A stretch of 64,000 nt of DNA, taken from NCBI RefSeq assembly GCF_004166885.1, contig NZ_RCYU01000004.1:1-64000 (forward strand), written 5' to 3'. A program made the translations under genes and the position numbers. Below the pieces are notes generated by a model. It worked only from the letters and a program-made list of their open reading frames with translations, was not told the origin of the DNA and made no database searches. Every line of letters begins with the position of its first letter. Within the stretch, counting starts at the first letter, position 1. Source of the DNA: Streptococcus sp. bf_0095 (GTDB taxonomy: Bacteria; Bacillota; Bacilli; Lactobacillales; Streptococcaceae). Shown here piece after piece: positions 44,906-53,065 of the stretch.

Positions 44906-45691
44906 ATGTTTAGAATAAAAGTAATTTTTAGGCTACTTCATTTTGGTTTTAAATCTGATATGAATTTTCATTTTGACTTCTTTTGTGGTCTATTTTCGTC
45001 GATACTGTGGATTGGTTTACCTATTGTATTTTTTAGATTGATTTTCTTAAACATAGACTCTTTTAATGGTTGGGACTATTATCAAATTTTATTTTTGGTA
45101 GGTTCCTACACTATTGTAGATGGAGTTATGATGGGATTGTTAATTAGAAGTATGGGAATTTTAGAATCAGATATTTTGAGTGGTAACTTGGATCAAATTT
45201 TATTGAGGCCGTTTGATACTCAGTTGTTCTATATTTTTAGATCATTTAATTTAGTTCAATTCGTGAATACTTTTTTTGGTCTTGCGATCATTTTTATAAG
45301 TTATGGAAATTTAAATGTACATTTAAATTCATTAAAAATATTATTTTATATCCTTTCTTTAATGTGTGGTTGTATTATATATTATTCAATTTGGTTTCTA
45401 ATAACGATTAGTTCATTTTGGTTCCCAACTAAATTTTCAAAAGTAGATGTATTTTTGAATTATATTGGAATTTCTAAGTATCCATATAATATTTTTACAG
45501 GTATTAACAGATTGATCACTATGTTATTTGTTCCCAATTTATTAATTGCCAATCCTGCAGTATTAATATTTTTAGGGAAAGATACATTGAACCTATTTTT
45601 CTATCAAATAGTTTTTACAGTTTTTTTGATTATTATCAGTCGTACAATTTTTAGAAAAGGATTGAAAAAATATGAAAGTGCAGGAAGATAA
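44906..45691 (+). CDS. ABC-2 type permease, second subunit
   Basis: This is a 261-residue, six-helix protein. GGGAGG within the end of the previous gene stands five bases before ATG 44906; an ATG 15 bases earlier has no ribosome site. MESDILSGNLDQILLRPFDT-like text (GILESDILSGNLDQILLRPF) is the counterpart of the NDDVHSGNFFSILIKP loop in the first subunit, which shows that both subunits are distant paralogues. The gene ends inside a 46-codon overlapping frame. It is likely co-transcribed with all genes from 42931. Confidence 0.8.
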   Translation: MFRIKVIFRLLHFGFKSDMNFHFDFFCGLFSSILWIGLPIVFFRLIFLNIDSFNGWDYYQILFLVGSYTIVDGVMMGLLIRSMGILESDILSGNLDQILLRPFDTQLFYIFRSFNLVQFVNTFFGLAIIFISYGNLNVHLNSLKILFYILSLMCGCIIYYSIWFLITISSFWFPTKFSKVDVFLNYIGISKYPYNIFTGINRLITMLFVPNLLIANPAVLIFLGKDTLNLFFYQIVFTVFLIIISRTIFRKGLKKYESAGR

Positions 45692-45812
45692 ACAATGTTG
45701 TTCAGTTATATGTTTGACTAAAGGAAGTGATTCGCTGTACTTTGTTTTGTGGTCATTGAAACATCAGATAATTATAAACTATAATTTAAAGAATAGTATT
45801 ATTAACTTATAG
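45672..45812 (+). CDS. Small overlapping ORF at the ABC operon end, 46 residues
   Basis: This is a 46-codon frame starting 20 bases before the permease stop. It begins MKVQEDKQCCSVICLTKGSD and ends NLKNSIINL. AAAGGA stands ten bases before the ATG. Three cysteines in CCSVIC are notable. No signal sequence is evident. The overlap is typical of coupled genes, but the frame could also be the beginning of a gene lost by deletion, or chance in AT-rich DNA. Confidence 0.4.
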   Translation: MKVQEDKQCCSVICLTKGSDSLYFVLWSLKHQIIINYNLKNSIINL

Positions 45813-46170
45813 GTGCTAAGAAAAAATTTAAAGAAATTCCCTCATTCAATCAAACTTATTCATATTTTTTAAAATAAGAAAATAGTTGGATTTTGATGAT
45901 GGTTGATATAAAGCTAAACTGAAAGTACCTGAAATCCAACTGTGTCAAACCAGATCATACGATCTGTGAGAAAAAGAACACATAACAAAAAGAGGAGCTT
46001 CACAATAAAGTTCCTCTTCTTTTATATATCCGAATCATTATTCTTATTTCAAAAAAAGTAGTGAAAAAGGTAGTGATTCGGTTGATTTATATTGCAATGT
46101 AGTGAAATTTAGAATTTCAAGAATCGCTTAAAATCAAGGTTTCTAACATCTATTGACGTGTAGTGAACCC
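45813..46170. other. Gene-free stretch with inverted repeats
   Basis: This contains an inverted repeat GTTGGATTT...AAATCCAAC (about 45884-45942), then the terminator at 45988. No ORF with a ribosome site was found. Confidence 0.5.
45988..46024 (+). terminator. Terminator of the ABC operon
   Basis: AGAGGAGCTT/AAGTTCCTCT around seven bases followed by TCTTTT. It is the first convincing terminator after the ABC operon. Confidence 0.7.
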
Positions 46171-46320
46171 CTATTTCACCTCTGTAAACACGACGTGTTT
46201 GCGAAGTTTTGGTGAGTATTTCTTCAATTGAAGACGGTCTGGAGTGTTACGTTTGTTTTTAGAAGTAAGGTACAAGCGTTCACCAGATTCTTTGTGTTCA
46301 AGTGTAATATTTACGCGCAT
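46171..46320 (-). CDS. rpmG: 50S ribosomal protein L33
   Basis: This is a 49-codon gene. The translation begins [20 protein letters not shown] and ends [12 protein letters not shown]. It lacks the four zinc-binding cysteines, so it is the zinc-free C- paralogue, which in many Firmicutes replaces the C+ form when zinc is low. It follows rpmF by 15 bases. No Zur-type operator is obvious upstream, and it is probably constitutive. Confidence 0.96.
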
Positions 46321-46335
46321 GGTATCTCCCTTCTA

Positions 46336-46518
46336 TTATTCAGCTGATGCAGCTTTAGCGATCTTACGTCCTTTGTAGTATCCTTTAAGTGATACACGGT
46401 GTGAACGTGAGTAATCTCCAGTTGCTTCGTCAAAGTTTACAGATGGAGCTGTTACTTTGTAGTGCGTACGACGTTTGTTTTTCTTCGCTTTTGATGTGCG
46501 ACGTGCAGGTACTGCCAT
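46336..46518 (-). CDS. rpmF: 50S ribosomal protein L32
   Basis: This 60-residue L32 starts [20 protein letters not shown]. It has no CxxC pairs, so it is also a zinc-free form, matching its partner rpmG. L32 binds the large subunit near the exit tunnel. It is the first gene of a two-gene operon with a clear promoter upstream. Confidence 0.97.
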   Translation of the reverse strand: MAVPARRTSKAKKNKRRTHYKVTAPSVNFDEATGDYSRSHRVSLKGYYKGRKIAKAASAE

Positions 46519-46577
46519 TTCGTTTTTCTCCTTTTAAGATATAAATTCAATTAGGTTTGATTTTCATCAACTTTAAC

Positions 46578-46606
46578 AGTATAACAAAACTTTTTTGTAA
46601 AGTAAA
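46578..46606 (-). promoter_or_regulatory. rpmF-rpmG promoter
   Basis: TTTACT (46601-46606), 17 bases, TATACT (46578-46583) preceded by TGT, pointing to rpmF. Confidence 0.7.
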
Positions 46607-46722
46607 GTTACTTGACAACTTTTTTCAAATAATTTATTTCATCCTGCTGTCCTCCATCTTCACTCTGTTAAATTGTCTGAAAATTCAAGAATTTTCTTCT
46701 GTCGTTGGGCCGTAAATTGTGC

Positions 46723-46728
46723 TATAAT
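46723..46728 (+). promoter_or_regulatory. ilvD extended -10
   Basis: TGCTATAAT with a leader of about 22 bases to the ilvD ATG and GAGAGGG as ribosome site. The -35 is weak. No CodY-type box could be fixed by eye. Confidence 0.6.
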
Positions 46729-46756
46729 AATAAAAAATACGATGAGAGGGAATTAG

Positions 46757-48460
46757 ATGACAGAATTAGATACACGCCATCGCAGTAGTGTCTACGACAG
46801 TATGGTCAAGTCCCCTAACCGGGCCATGCTTCGGGCAACTGGGATGACAGATGAAAACTTTGAAAAACCAATCGTAGGGGTAATCTCTACTTGGGCTGAA
46901 AACACGCCTTGTAACATGCACCTCCATGATTTTGGAAAATTGGCCAAAGAAGGTGTAAAAGATGCGGGAGCTTGGCCGGTTCAATTCGGAACCATTACGG
47001 TTGCGGATGGGATTGCTATGGGGACGCCTGGGATGCGCTTCTCCTTGACTTCTCGTGATATCATAGCAGACTCTATCGAAGCGGCTATGGGCGGTCACAA
47101 CGTGGATGCCTTTGTAGCCATCGGGGGTTGTGACAAGAACATGCCTGGTTCGATGATTGCCATTGCCAATATGGATATCCCTGCGATCTTCGCTTATGGT
47201 GGTACCATTGCTCCTGGTAATCTGAACGGCAAGGATATCGACTTGGTTTCTGTTTTCGAAGGGATCGGGAAATGGAACCATGGTGATATGACTGCTGAAG
47301 AAGTGAAGCAACTGGAATGTAATGCCTGCCCTGGCCCCGGTGGCTGTGGTGGTATGTATACGGCCAACACCATGGCGACAGCGATCGAGGTCCTTGGTAT
47401 GAGCTTGCCAGGTTCCTCTTCTCACCCTGCTGAATCAGCTGATAAAAAGGCTGATATCGAAGAAGCGGGTCGTGCAGTTGTGAGAATGCTTGAAATGGGA
47501 CTGAAACCATCTGACATCTTGACCCGTGAAGCTTTTGAAGATGCGATTACAGTGACCATGGCGCTAGGTGGATCCACCAATGCGACTCTTCACTTGCTAG
47601 CGATTGCTCACGCAGCTAACGTTGACTTGACACTTGAAGACTTCAATGATTTCCAAGAGCGTGTGCCTCACTTGGCAGACTTGAAACCTTCTGGTCAATA
47701 CGTCTTCCAAGACCTTTACAATGTCGGTGGTGTGCCAGCCGTCATGAAATACCTTCTTAAGAATGGTTTCCTTCATGGGGATCGCATCACATGTACTGGT
47801 AAAACAGTAGCTGAGAACTTGGAAGCCTTTGCTGATTTGACACCAGGTCAAAAAGTTATCATGCCACTTGAAAATCCAAAACGTGCAGATGGTCCATTGA
47901 TCATCTTGAAAGGGAACTTGGCTCCAGAAGGGGCGGTTGCCAAAGTATCAGGTGTGAAAGTTCGTAACATCACTGGTCCTGCTAAGGTCTTTGACTCTGA
48001 AGAAGCTGCCATTGAAGCGGTTCTTTCGGATGAAATCGTAGATGGGGACGTTGTTGTTGTTCGTTTCGTAGGACCTAAGGGTGGTCCTGGTATGCCGGAA
48101 ATGCTGTCCTTGTCATCTATGATCGTCGGGAAAGGCCAAGGAGATAAGGTGGCCCTCTTGACAGACGGTCGCTTCTCAGGTGGGACTTATGGTCTCGTTG
48201 TTGGTCACATTGCGCCTGAAGCTCAGGTTGGTGGCCCAATCGCCTATCTCCACACAGGGGATCTGGTAACAGTTGACCAAGATACCAAAGAAATCACCAT
48301 GCACGTCTCAGACGAAGAGTTGGCCAAACGGAAGGCTGAAACAACCTTGCCACCACTGTATAGCCGTGGTGTTCTCGGTAAGTATGCCCACACGGTATCC
48401 TCTGCTTCACGCGGTGCCGTGACAGACTTCTGGAATATGGAACAGTCTGGTAAACAATAA
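46757..48460 (+). CDS. ilvD: Dihydroxy-acid dehydratase
   Basis: This 567-residue Fe-S enzyme makes the 2-keto acids for valine, isoleucine and leucine. Cluster cysteines are in [18 protein letters not shown] and [16 protein letters not shown], the arrangement of the 2Fe-2S/4Fe-4S dehydratase family. Further motifs are [18 protein letters not shown] and [20 protein letters not shown]. It stands alone here, apart from the ilvBNCA genes. A bidirectional terminator separates it from a convergent Fe-S assembly-type gene. Confidence 0.98.
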   Translation: MTELDTRHRSSVYDSMVKSPNRAMLRATGMTDENFEKPIVGVISTWAENTPCNMHLHDFGKLAKEGVKDAGAWPVQFGTITVADGIAMGTPGMRFSLTSRDIIADSIEAAMGGHNVDAFVAIGGCDKNMPGSMIAIANMDIPAIFAYGGTIAPGNLNGKDIDLVSVFEGIGKWNHGDMTAEEVKQLECNACPGPGGCGGMYTANTMATAIEVLGMSLPGSSSHPAESADKKADIEEAGRAVVRMLEMGLKPSDILTREAFEDAITVTMALGGSTNATLHLLAIAHAANVDLTLEDFNDFQERVPHLADLKPSGQYVFQDLYNVGGVPAVMKYLLKNGFLHGDRITCTGKTVAENLEAFADLTPGQKVIMPLENPKRADGPLIILKGNLAPEGAVAKVSGVKVRNITGPAKVFDSEEAAIEAVLSDEIVDGDVVVVRFVGPKGGPGMPEMLSLSSMIVGKGQGDKVALLTDGRFSGGTYGLVVGHIAPEAQVGGPIAYLHTGDLVTVDQDTKEITMHVSDEELAKRKAETTLPPLYSRGVLGKYAHTVSSASRGAVTDFWNMEQSGKQ

Positions 48461-48468
48461 GATATGAA

Positions 48469-48502
48469 AAAACTCACTTTACGAATTTGTAAAGTGAGTT
48501 TT
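48469..48502. terminator. Bidirectional terminator, ilvD and DUF59 gene
   Basis: Perfect 13-pair stem AAACTCACTTTAC/GTAAAGTGAGTTT with a six-base loop. A-rich and T-rich flanks let it serve both convergent genes. Confidence 0.9.
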
Positions 48503-48508
48503 ATTGAT

Positions 48509-48850
48509 TTATCTCGGAGGAAGACCAAGGGCGATGCGCCCGTATCGGCTGATTCGTGTAATTTTCCAAGCAGGCGACCAGGTTACTTCTACTTTGACGT
48601 CTTCGATACCGTCAATTTCTTTTAGGCGGGCGACGATTTCGATAGGCAAACTTTCCGCACAGTCACAAGCGGTATCGGTAAAGGTCATGACTACTTTGCA
48701 AGTCCCTTCCTCATCCAGATCCAACTCATAAATCAAACCGAGGTTGTAGACATCCAATTCAACATCGGTATCAAACACAAGCTCTAACTTTTCAATCAAT
48801 TGTTTCTCCAGTGCTAGGGCACGGTCGTTAATCTTGATATCCTCTCTCAT
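48509..48850 (-). CDS. Metal-sulfur cluster assembly factor (DUF59/MIP18)
   Basis: This 113-residue protein of the MIP18/PaaD/SufT-like family helps place Fe-S clusters in target proteins. VDIDNLGLIYE-like text is VELDVYNLGLIYELDLDEEG, and the conserved MTFTDTACDCAESLPIEIVA region carries the reactive Cys. It ends in a basic RIALGLPPR tail. It converges on ilvD, an Fe-S enzyme, which may be coincidence. The start has GAGG upstream. Confidence 0.85.
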   Translation of the reverse strand: MREDIKINDRALALEKQLIEKLELVFDTDVELDVYNLGLIYELDLDEEGTCKVVMTFTDTACDCAESLPIEIVARLKEIDGIEDVKVEVTWSPAWKITRISRYGRIALGLPPR

Positions 48851-48991
48851 CTCGCTATCCTTTCCCTCCTTTGATGAAGACTATTTTCTCACAATTCTGA
48901 CAATAATGCAAGTTAACCTAGAATGAGATCGAATGACAGCTACAAATCAAGCCATCCGTCTTAAGACTGATTTTAAATTACAGGAAGGTAT

Positions 48992-49024
48992 CTTAAGCTT
49001 TCTTTAAGTTTTCCGATTTATACT
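48992..49024 (+). promoter_or_regulatory. CiaR site and promoter of csRNA copy 2
   Basis: CTTAAG-N5-TTTAAG (48992-49008) is followed after exactly ten bases by TATACT (49019-49024). The geometry is the same as at csRNA copy 1 and as described for CiaR-activated promoters. Confidence 0.85.
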
Positions 49025-49030
49025 AATACC

Positions 49031-49125
49031 ATCAAATGAAGACCTCCTAACTTTATTTGATAGAAAATCCTAAACTTTTTCATAATAATCTCCCATAAAG
49101 GCCACCAAATCAGGTGGCTTTTTTT
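49031..49125 (+). ncRNA. CiaR-dependent small RNA (csRNA), copy 2
   Basis: This is a roughly 95-base RNA. Hairpin ATCAAATGAAG/CTTTATTTGAT shows ACCTCCTAA in its loop. Then comes the shared AACTTTTTCATAATAATCTCCC-type segment (in two pieces), complementary to a Shine-Dalgarno plus AUG. The terminator is GCCACC/GGTGGC with seven T. It shares its loop, middle segment and terminator stem with csRNA copy 1, but the hairpin arms differ while still pairing. Confidence 0.88.
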
Positions 49126-49322
49126 CTACGTACCTTTACGAGCATCAGCGAGTTTAGGTACGTTGACGCAGTTTGAGCGGAGATAACTAGACTCCTATAA
49201 AAAGGATGTGTGAAGAAGGTTTTTAAACCTTCAAAAAATTTTTTCAGCTCTATCTTTCTATTGTTTCCTATATTTGTAGGCGAAATAGCTATTTTACGGG
49301 CTTTATCCCCCGATAATTCCTT

Positions 49323-49351
49323 TTGCCTCCTCCAAGTTCTTGTGCTATAAT
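49323..49351 (+). promoter_or_regulatory. MFS gene promoter
   Basis: TTGCCT (49323-49328), 17 bases, TATAAT (49346-49351) preceded by TGC. Upstream, 49130-49240, lies a GAAGGTTT/AAACCTTC hairpin and a TACGTACCT...AGGTACGT repeat without known role. Confidence 0.75.
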
Positions 49352-49390
49352 GATACGGATGCTGTTCATTTTTGAACAAGGAGGTACATT

Positions 49391-50563
49391 ATGAAACAAA
49401 ACCATTCACGTTTTCTCATTCCAGGGGTCCTTTTACTAGGAGTGGTCTTGCGGGCCCCATTTACGACCCTCTCCACTGTCTTATCAGATATTGCTACTAG
49501 CTTTGGTGTCGAGGTGAGTTCTCTCGGCCTCTTGACAAGTCTGCCCCTCCTAACCTTCGCTATTTTCTCTCCTTTTGCTACCAGCTGGGCGAGATGCTTT
49601 GGAATTGAGCGACTCTTTCTTGGAGTTTTGATCCTGATGACGATTGGATCGGCCCTACGTACCATCAATCTCCCTCTCCTCTATGTGGGAACTCTTTTGA
49701 TCGGTGCTGCCATTGCCTTTATCAATGTCCTTCTACCAAGCTTGATCCAAGCCAATGAACCAAAACGTCTTGGCTTCTTGACTACCCTCTATATCACTGC
49801 AATGGGCTTGTCTACTGCAGTCGCTTCTTCTGTCGCTGTTCCTATTACTCAAGCTACCTCTTGGCAAGGCTTGGTCTGGGTGCTGACAGTTGTCTGTGCG
49901 GTCGCTCTTGTGATCTGGCTCCCTAATGCTCGCCACAATCATTATTTGAAAAAAAGCTCTTCTTCTCATGAAAATAAGACTAGCTGGTATAAGAATGGCA
50001 AAGTTTGGGCCATCATGCTTTTCTGTGGTCTCCAGTCTCTCTTATTCTATACCACGATGACCTGGCTTCCTACTATGGCAACCCAAGCTGGTATCAGTCA
50101 AGCCAATGCCGGAATTTTAGCATCTGTATTCACCCTGATGAGTCTTCCTTTCTCTATGACCATTCCAAGTCTTACCACCAGCCTTACTGAACGAAATCGA
50201 CGTATCATGCTGATAACGACTGTTTTAGCTGGTTTTACTGGAATTGCCATGCTGTTAATAAAGACAAACAACTTCATTTACTGGTTGATTCTGAATATCT
50301 TGATTGGAAGTTTTACGAGTATCTTATTCCCTTACCTCATGGTCACCTTCTCCATGAAGTCTAGCTCTCCTGAGAAAACGGCTCAACTCTCTGGGCTAGC
50401 TCAAACAGGAGGATATATCTTTGCTGCACTTGGACCTATCTTATTTGGGTCAAGCCAACAAATCTTCCATTCTTGGACACCCGGAGTTTTACTTCTTCTG
50501 GTTGTTGTTTTATTCATGAGTATTGCTCTCTATCAAGTAGAGAAATCTGATGTTATCCTTTAA
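49391..50563 (+). CDS. MFS transporter, CynX/NimT family
   Basis: This 390-residue, twelve-helix carrier of the major facilitator superfamily begins FLIPGVLLLGVVLRAPFTTL, typical of the CynX/NimT (cyanate and nitroimidazole transporter) branch, and has the cytoplasmic loop between helices 6 and 7 near residues 180-205. AGGAGG stands six bases before the ATG. It is monocistronic with its own promoter and terminator. The substrate cannot be assigned; efflux of small organic anions is plausible from the family. Confidence 0.85.
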   Translation: MKQNHSRFLIPGVLLLGVVLRAPFTTLSTVLSDIATSFGVEVSSLGLLTSLPLLTFAIFSPFATSWARCFGIERLFLGVLILMTIGSALRTINLPLLYVGTLLIGAAIAFINVLLPSLIQANEPKRLGFLTTLYITAMGLSTAVASSVAVPITQATSWQGLVWVLTVVCAVALVIWLPNARHNHYLKKSSSSHENKTSWYKNGKVWAIMLFCGLQSLLFYTTMTWLPTMATQAGISQANAGILASVFTLMSLPFSMTIPSLTTSLTERNRRIMLITTVLAGFTGIAMLLIKTNNFIYWLILNILIGSFTSILFPYLMVTFSMKSSSPEKTAQLSGLAQTGGYIFAALGPILFGSSQQIFHSWTPGVLLLLVVVLFMSIALYQVEKSDVIL

Positions 50564-50567
50564 TCCA

Positions 50568-50603
50568 ATAAACCCCATTGATCAAATGGGGTTTATTTTT
50601 TAT
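50568..50603 (+). terminator. MFS gene terminator
   Basis: ATAAACCCCATT/AATGGGGTTTAT with a five-base loop and T-rich tail, right after the MFS stop. Confidence 0.9.
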
Positions 50604-50610
50604 ACAAAAA

Positions 50611-50790
50611 AAGAGAGTGGGACAGAAATCGGTCATTCGTTAGAATTCGATTTCGTCGTCCCACCTCCGCACAGTTGAGTAGGGCTATAAAAGCTGATGA
50701 AATCAGCGTAGTAGAGCCCACTCAACCACTGCGTCTTGCTCGACAATCCAAAGACAATTAAGAGGCTGGGACTTTTGTCCCAACCTCTTT
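50611..50790 (+). repeat. Three-hairpin intergenic repeat, copy 1
   Basis: This is a 180-base element between convergent genes. Module 1 pairs GTGGGAC...GTCCCAC with inner GAAATCG/CGATTTC. Module 2 pairs CAGTTGAGT/ACTCAAC and AGGGCT/AGAGCCC around GCTGAT/ATCAGC. Module 3 is GGGAC/GTCCC with a TTTT loop inside GAGG...CCTC. It is almost identical to 62937-63105. Such elements are common in this group of streptococci, as I recall. Module 3 can serve as terminator for the LysM gene on the minus strand. Confidence 0.85.
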
Positions 50791-50802
50791 GCTATGACTT
50801 GA

Positions 50803-51975
50803 TTATGGGTTGAATGACACGTGTACGTGGTCGTAGTGATTTTCTGTTACACTTCCACGGTCTGGCATTTCATTCCAAGTATTTGCTGGTCCATAAATGT
50901 TGTCGAATGGAGCATAGAAACGTTGTTTCCAAATGATGTAGGAAATTCCATTTTCTTCAATATGATTGATTGCATATTGAGCAACTTGGTCACCGATTGC
51001 TGAGCTTTCTGGAACCATGACGTCGATTGCAAGACCTTTACCGTGATCTTCTGGGTCACCAGGACGGTAGCCACCGATATCAGTCAAGCCAAGTTCATTT
51101 ATTACTTGTTCTTTGAAGCGAATCGCTTGAGGTTGAAGACCTTCATTTGAAGTAGGTGTCGCAGTTGAAGGAGTTGAAGCTGTCGTGTCAACAACTGGTG
51201 CTGGTGCACCATATTGTGGTGTTGAAGCAACCGCAGTAACTTCTGGTTCTGCTGGAACTTCAACGACTGGAGCTGGTTCAGCTACTGGAGCTGCTGGTGC
51301 TTCCTCAACAACTGGTGCTGCTACAGGAGCCGCTACTTCAGCTGGCGCTGCAGCAGGTTGCGCAGGTGCCTCTTCAACAACTGGTGCTGGTGCTTCATCT
51401 GCTACTGGAGCTGCTGGTGCAGGTGTTTCAGCTGGCGCTTCTGGAGTTGGCAAGCTTTCTGATACTTGGTCTGCCACTGCTGCTACAACTGCAGGTGCTT
51501 GAGGGAGTTCTACAGCTTGGTTGCTTTCATCTGCTACTGGTTTTGTCAAATCACCCACTGCAACAGTTTGGTTGTCTACTTTAATTTGGTTGTTGGTCAA
51601 ATCAGCAGAAGTTGTCACAGTTGCATCAGCATTACCTGCTGTAGGAGTTTGGATTTCTACACCTGTCACTTGGTTTTGATCATTGACAGTTGTTGTCAAG
51701 ACAGTTCCTGGGAAAATCAAATCAATGTTGCTGATTTGGTTCAAGTTTGCCAAAACAGTTACGTCAACATTCAAAGCTTCCGCAATCGTGCTTAGGGTAT
51801 CCCCATACTTGATAGTGTAGGTTTGTTTGTTTTCTGAAGTTGAAATATCTGCACGAATTTCATCTACAGAACGGGCAACCCAGTCTCCATTTGATTCTGC
51901 TTTACCAGTTGTAAATGGCAAGACCGCCATAGCAACAGTCGAAGCAATTAGAGCTTTTTTGTTTACTTTCTTCAT
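50803..51975 (-). CDS. Secreted LysM-domain cell-wall protein
   Basis: This is a 390-residue protein. A signal peptide (MKKVNKKALIASTVAMAVLP, cut near residue 26) is followed by a LysM domain (about 51-94, TYTIKYGDTLSTIAEALNVD). A long Ala/Pro/Glu/Val-rich spacer follows (about 165-280) and then a C-terminal domain (LKAIRFKEQVINELGL-like start; GYRPGDPEDHGKGLAIDVMV; HYDHVHVSF). The His/Asp-rich C-domain resembles the fold seen at the end of many actinobacterial and streptococcal wall proteins related to D-Ala-D-Ala peptidases; activity is unproven. A WalR-type box stands upstream, fitting a wall-maintenance role. Confidence 0.85.
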   Translation of the reverse strand: MKKVNKKALIASTVAMAVLPFTTGKAESNGDWVARSVDEIRADISTSENKQTYTIKYGDTLSTIAEALNVDVTVLANLNQISNIDLIFPGTVLTTTVNDQNQVTGVEIQTPTAGNADATVTTSADLTNNQIKVDNQTVAVGDLTKPVADESNQAVELPQAPAVVAAVADQVSESLPTPEAPAETPAPAAPVADEAPAPVVEEAPAQPAAAPAEVAAPVAAPVVEEAPAAPVAEPAPVVEVPAEPEVTAVASTPQYGAPAPVVDTTASTPSTATPTSNEGLQPQAIRFKEQVINELGLTDIGGYRPGDPEDHGKGLAIDVMVPESSAIGDQVAQYAINHIEENGISYIIWKQRFYAPFDNIYGPANTWNEMPDRGSVTENHYDHVHVSFNP

Positions 51976-52033
51976 ACGTTATTTCCTCGTTTTCTTATTA
52001 TCGGAGATTTATCTCCAGACAGATACATTTAAT

Positions 52034-52039
52034 ATTCTA
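52034..52039 (-). promoter_or_regulatory. LysM gene extended -10
   Basis: TGGTAGAAT on the minus strand with a leader of about 55 bases that contains a GGAGAT/ATCTCC hairpin and ends in ACGAGGAAA before the ATG. No good -35 is seen, so activator help is likely. Confidence 0.55.
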
Positions 52040-52117
52040 CCACATTTTTTGCCCGAGGAATGACCCTTCTTTTCTTTTAATCTAACTGACCCTAATTTGT
52101 AACATTAACCCTTCCTT

Positions 52118-52134
52118 GTTACATTCTCTTAACA
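52118..52134 (-). promoter_or_regulatory. WalR (VicR) box
   Basis: TGTTAA-GAGAA-TGTAAC on the minus strand fits the WalR/VicR consensus of two TGTWAH half-sites five bases apart. It lies about 80 bases upstream of the -10 of the LysM gene, a known class of WalRK-regulated genes in streptococci. A further TGTTAC half-site follows at 52099-52104. Confidence 0.7.
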
Positions 52135-52139
52135 TTTAG

Positions 52140-52339
52140 TGACAGTTAGTACTATTTGGATAATCAAATAAATTTGTTGTATCAGAAGCCTTCAAACGCC
52201 CTGAACAAAGAGATTTTAGAGAATTTTTCAGCGAAAATAGAAGCTAAAAACACCCTAAGTTCGTTTCCTGTAGACATCACTCGGGTGCTATTTTTAACGG
52301 CTTTGTATCTTGTTAATAGAACACGCCTACAACTCTTTG
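52140..52339. other. Unassigned stretch between V-ATPase and LysM genes
   Basis: Weak open frames exist on both strands (TTG start on plus) but neither has a ribosome site or recognisable protein. The minus-strand text has the look of a decayed intergenic repeat, though no second copy is in the window. Confidence 0.35.
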
Positions 52340-52385
52340 GAAAAAGATAAATCCAACTAGGAGCAATCACTCCGTCGTTGGATTT
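52340..52385 (-). terminator. V-ATPase operon terminator
   Basis: AAATCCAAC/GTTGGATTT with inner GGAG/CTCC pairing, followed on the minus strand by ATCTTTTTCC, 36 bases after the ntpD stop. Confidence 0.85.
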
Positions 52386-52420
52386 CCTAATTTCATCTTG
52401 CATTTTGTGGGCTTTATATC

Positions 52421-53044
52421 TTATTTGACCTTCATCATTCTGACCAGATTGGCGCGTTCGGCTTCTTCGAGTTTCATTTCGATATAATAGATGGTCTCCT
52501 TGAGGTCTGGAATGGTCGCATACTCCAGTCCATTTACCCGACGGCGCGTTTTTTCGATCTCATCGGCCATGAGCTGGCAAGTTTTTTCAATCTCAGCTAG
52601 ACGAAGCAGGTCTGGGAGGAGTTCTTCCATTTCTTGAATGGTGCTATCCATCTGACTATTGGAAGCCACGTAGCTGTAGACCACGTCTCCCTCATCGTCT
52701 CCATAAGGATTATCGATATGGGCATGCATCTTGGGCACGCGCACACTCATGATATTCTCCGTCTCGATATGCAGGCTGACCTCACGCGTCGGCACCGCAA
52801 AGATTTCCTGGACCATGAGGTCATTTTCCAGACATTTGGCGAGGACAAATTCTTGCATATTTCCGACGAGAGCTGCCTCAACCTTCTGGCGGAGGCGGTC
52901 ATTTTCACGGACCGATTCGATGAAGCGTCGCATGAGCTCGTCTCGTTTGTCCTTGAGAAGTTTATGCCCTCTAGTTGCTGTCTTCAGGCGCTCTTTGAGG
53001 GTGTTTAACTCCATCCGGGTGGGTTTGACATTTAATCGTGCCAT
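52421..53044 (-). CDS. ntpD: V-type ATPase subunit D
   Basis: This 207-residue, long helical subunit forms the central rotor shaft inside the A3B3 head. [20 protein letters not shown] and the [11 protein letters not shown]-like region, and the C-terminal [20 protein letters not shown] helix, are typical. It is the last gene of the operon, 21 bases after ntpB, and is followed by a terminator. The coiled coil is formed by the N- and C-terminal helices. Confidence 0.96.
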   Translation of the reverse strand: MARLNVKPTRMELNTLKERLKTATRGHKLLKDKRDELMRRFIESVRENDRLRQKVEAALVGNMQEFVLAKCLENDLMVQEIFAVPTREVSLHIETENIMSVRVPKMHAHIDNPYGDDEGDVVYSYVASNSQMDSTIQEMEELLPDLLRLAEIEKTCQLMADEIEKTRRRVNGLEYATIPDLKETIYYIEMKLEEAERANLVRMMKVK

Positions 53045-53065
53045 TTGACTTCCTCCTTTCTACTC

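Noticed and set aside
46766-47510. Two long minus-strand frames opposite ilvD
   Set aside because: They lie wholly inside a strongly conserved enzyme gene, lack ribosome sites and have protein compositions unlike natural proteins.
49110-49668. Minus-strand frames opposite the MFS gene start
   Set aside because: The frames cross the MFS promoter and coding start, have no family resemblance and no ribosome site.
51185-51795. Plus-strand frames opposite the LysM gene
   Set aside because: They arise from the Ala/Pro-rich repeat of the real gene and show low-complexity Gly/Thr or Leu/Gln text.
52156-52403. Small frames on both strands between LysM and V-ATPase genes
   Set aside because: One starts at TTG without a ribosome site and the other overlaps the operon terminator. 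No recognisable protein.
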